From positions 2,542,001-2,606,000 of the forward strand of contig OZ245881.1 of NCBI GenBank assembly GCA_965229505.1: 64,000 bases of DNA, read 5' to 3'. This stretch comes from UBA6059 sp040219045 (GTDB lineage Bacteria; Bacteroidota; Bacteroidia; Cytophagales; Cyclobacteriaceae). The notes below the pieces were generated by a model, which worked only from the letters and a program-made list of their open reading frames with translations, did not search any database and was not told the DNA's origin. Shown one piece after another: positions 62,983 to 64,000 of the stretch. The position numbers were made by a program, and so were the translations under genes. The first letter of the stretch is position 1, and every line of letters begins with the position of its first letter.

Positions 62983-63490
62983 TAGATTGCGCTACTCTGT
63001 TAATAGAAATATTGAATTAGGAAAAAGCACATTGATTTCTCCTGAAGCAAAAATTCAGGTACTGAACGGGGGGTCAGTAATAATTGGAAGCAACACCGAA
63101 ATTCACCAATATTCAATGCTTTTCACTTATGGCGGAAATATTAAAATAGGAGATGATTGTAGCATAAATCCTTTTTGTGTGTTGTACGGTCATGGGGGTT
63201 TAACAATCGGGAATAAAGTGAGAATAGCATGCCATACAGTAATTATTCCTGCGAATCATGATTATCGAGATATGAGCAAACCGATAATGGAGCAACCAGA
63301 ATCGCGAAAGGGAATTTCTATAATGGACGATGTTTGGATTGGAGCGGGATCAAAGATTCTTGATGGCGTTTCAATTGGCAAGGGGAGCGTGGTTGGTGCT
63401 GGATCGGTTGTCACTAAATCAATACCCGAGTATAGTATAGTGGCTGGAGTTCCGGCTCGGATCATAAAAATGAGAGGTGAAGCGGGTTAG
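62966..63490 (+). CDS. Hexapeptide-repeat (left-handed beta-helix) acyltransferase
   Basis: 174 residues. Repeats of the [LIV]-G-x-x-x-x type (GSVIIGSNTEIHQYS, GNIKIGDDCSINPFC, GGLTIGNKVRIACHTVI, then DDVWIGAGSKILDGVSIGKGSVVGAGSVVTKSIPEYSIVAGVPARIIK, split by its turns) form the beta-helix. HDYRD has the conserved His. The end is the usual VVGAGSVVTKSIP...GVPARII tail of WcaF/NodL-type O-acetyltransferases that act on sugars. It overlaps the upstream glycosyltransferase by 17 bp and the methyltransferase by 14 bp, which shows a compact glycan-modification operon. Confidence 0.92.
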   Translation: MYFNLNRLRYSVNRNIELGKSTLISPEAKIQVLNGGSVIIGSNTEIHQYSMLFTYGGNIKIGDDCSINPFCVLYGHGGLTIGNKVRIACHTVIIPANHDYRDMSKPIMEQPESRKGISIMDDVWIGAGSKILDGVSIGKGSVVGAGSVVTKSIPEYSIVAGVPARIIKMRGEAG

Positions 63491-64000
63491 GAAGTATTTT
63501 TCTTATTGGGAAACCAAATATTGGCTTTTCAAGAATCGATTGAATGAAGCGAATTCGCTATTTACTCACTTGACGCTTGAAGAGAAAAAAGCACTTCATG
63601 GTTTGGCAGGCCAAATTCCGGCTAACGGTATCTGTGTGGAAATTGGAAGTTTCATTGGGGCCTCCTCAATATTTCTGGCCTCTGGAGCAAAAAAAGGGAC
63701 AGTTTATTGCATAGACACATGGCAAAATGATGCAATGACTGAAGGAAGAAAAGATACGTTTGAAGAGTTCTGTAGAAATACAAAGAGATTTAAAGATCGA
63801 ATTGTTCCGAAAAGAGGATATTCAATCGAGTTAGCAAAGACTTTTGATATGAAGGCTGATTTGATTTTTTTTGATGGAGACCATTCTTATGACGGAATCA
63901 AAGGAGACTGGGATTCTTGGAAGGGATACTTAAAGGAAGATGCTTGGGTGATTTTTCATGATATTGGTTGGGCTGAAGGTGTTCAAAGAGTTATTGAGGA
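63477..64000 (+). CDS. Class I SAM-dependent methyltransferase (Methyltransf_24), 5' part
   Basis: At least 174 codons from GTG 63477, running off the window end. A Rossmann core follows an N-terminal helix: CVEIGSFIGASSIFLA (SAM-binding glycine loop), GTVYCIDTW (acidic residue for the ribose), and ADLIFFDGDHSYDGIKGDWDSW, the motif of the Methyltransf_24 subgroup in polysaccharide and lipopolysaccharide clusters. It probably methylates a sugar of the same glycan handled by the two genes before it. A start at a later ATG is unlikely because the conserved part begins early. 14-bp overlap with the acyltransferase. Confidence 0.85.
   Translation, partial: MKRVRKYFSYWETKYWLFKNRLNEANSLFTHLTLEEKKALHGLAGQIPANGICVEIGSFIGASSIFLASGAKKGTVYCIDTWQNDAMTEGRKDTFEEFCRNTKRFKDRIVPKRGYSIELAKTFDMKADLIFFDGDHSYDGIKGDWDSWKGYLKEDAWVIFHDIGWAEGVQRVIE

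Overview
The window looks like chromosomal DNA of a gliding-type marine Bacteroidota, most likely order Cytophagales (Reichenbachiella/Fulvivirga/Ekhidna-like). Reasons seen in the sequence: a SusD-family gene fragment, two proteins ending in type IX secretion (T9SS) sorting domains, monomeric NADP isocitrate dehydrogenase, DUF2723, TIGR03643/DUF2256 and ComA genes, no Shine-Dalgarno sequences, and repeated TAnnTTTG promoter -7 elements. The genus is inference.

Layout. 0-3.8 kb: end of a SusD-like gene with a partner lipoprotein, a NarL-type two-component pair, tRNA-Arg(CCT) and a decayed FtsX permease fragment. 3.8-11 kb: an exopolysaccharide/capsule block (Wzi-like barrel, glycosyltransferase, Wza-like lipoprotein, Wzc-like tyrosine kinase) interrupted by hflX on the other strand. 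11.2-17.2 kb: TPR protein, ComA-like synthase, DUF368 carrier-lipid transporter, aroE and uvrB. 17.3-25.5 kb: a 55-residue CxxCG protein on the minus strand, AI-2E-type permease, Mn-type SOD, tadA, aspS, an Omp85-like barrel and a LytS/LytR-type pair. 25.6-34.1 kb: two glycerophosphodiesterases in tandem, TPR lipoprotein, amidohydrolase, redoxin, panB, icd. 34.2-38 kb: a LON-N domain gene and nuoABCD with a four-helix-bundle (IVP) gene inserted between nuoC and nuoD; no further nuo genes follow. 39.7-45.7 kb: leuA-leuC-leuD-leuB and nnr. 45.8-52.3 kb: a tiny protein that is only signal peptide plus T9SS tail, and two ~980-residue DUF2723 membrane proteins in tandem.

52.3-53.5 kb is a 1.2 kb gene-free stretch packed with repeats, including a MITE-like nested inverted repeat with a 9-bp direct repeat on each side, and a 172-174 bp tandem duplication. 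After a divergent TIGR03643/DUF2256 pair comes a 2628-residue secreted PKD protein (54.1-62.0 kb) built on nearly identical 2172-bp tandem repeats. The window ends in a glycan-type cluster: glycosyltransferase, hexapeptide acyltransferase and a methyltransferase that runs off the edge.

No CRISPR array, phage, plasmid or defence system is visible. The most unusual signals are: the 2.6-copy 2172-bp repeat whose unit has a predicted beta-propeller inserted inside a PKD fold; the IVP insertion that seems to have replaced the nuoD start; the 55-residue CxxCG protein; the mobile-looking palindromes at leuD-leuB and 52.4 kb; and a striking excess of the 9-mer CTACCG(C/G)AA (about two dozen copies, in all reading frames).
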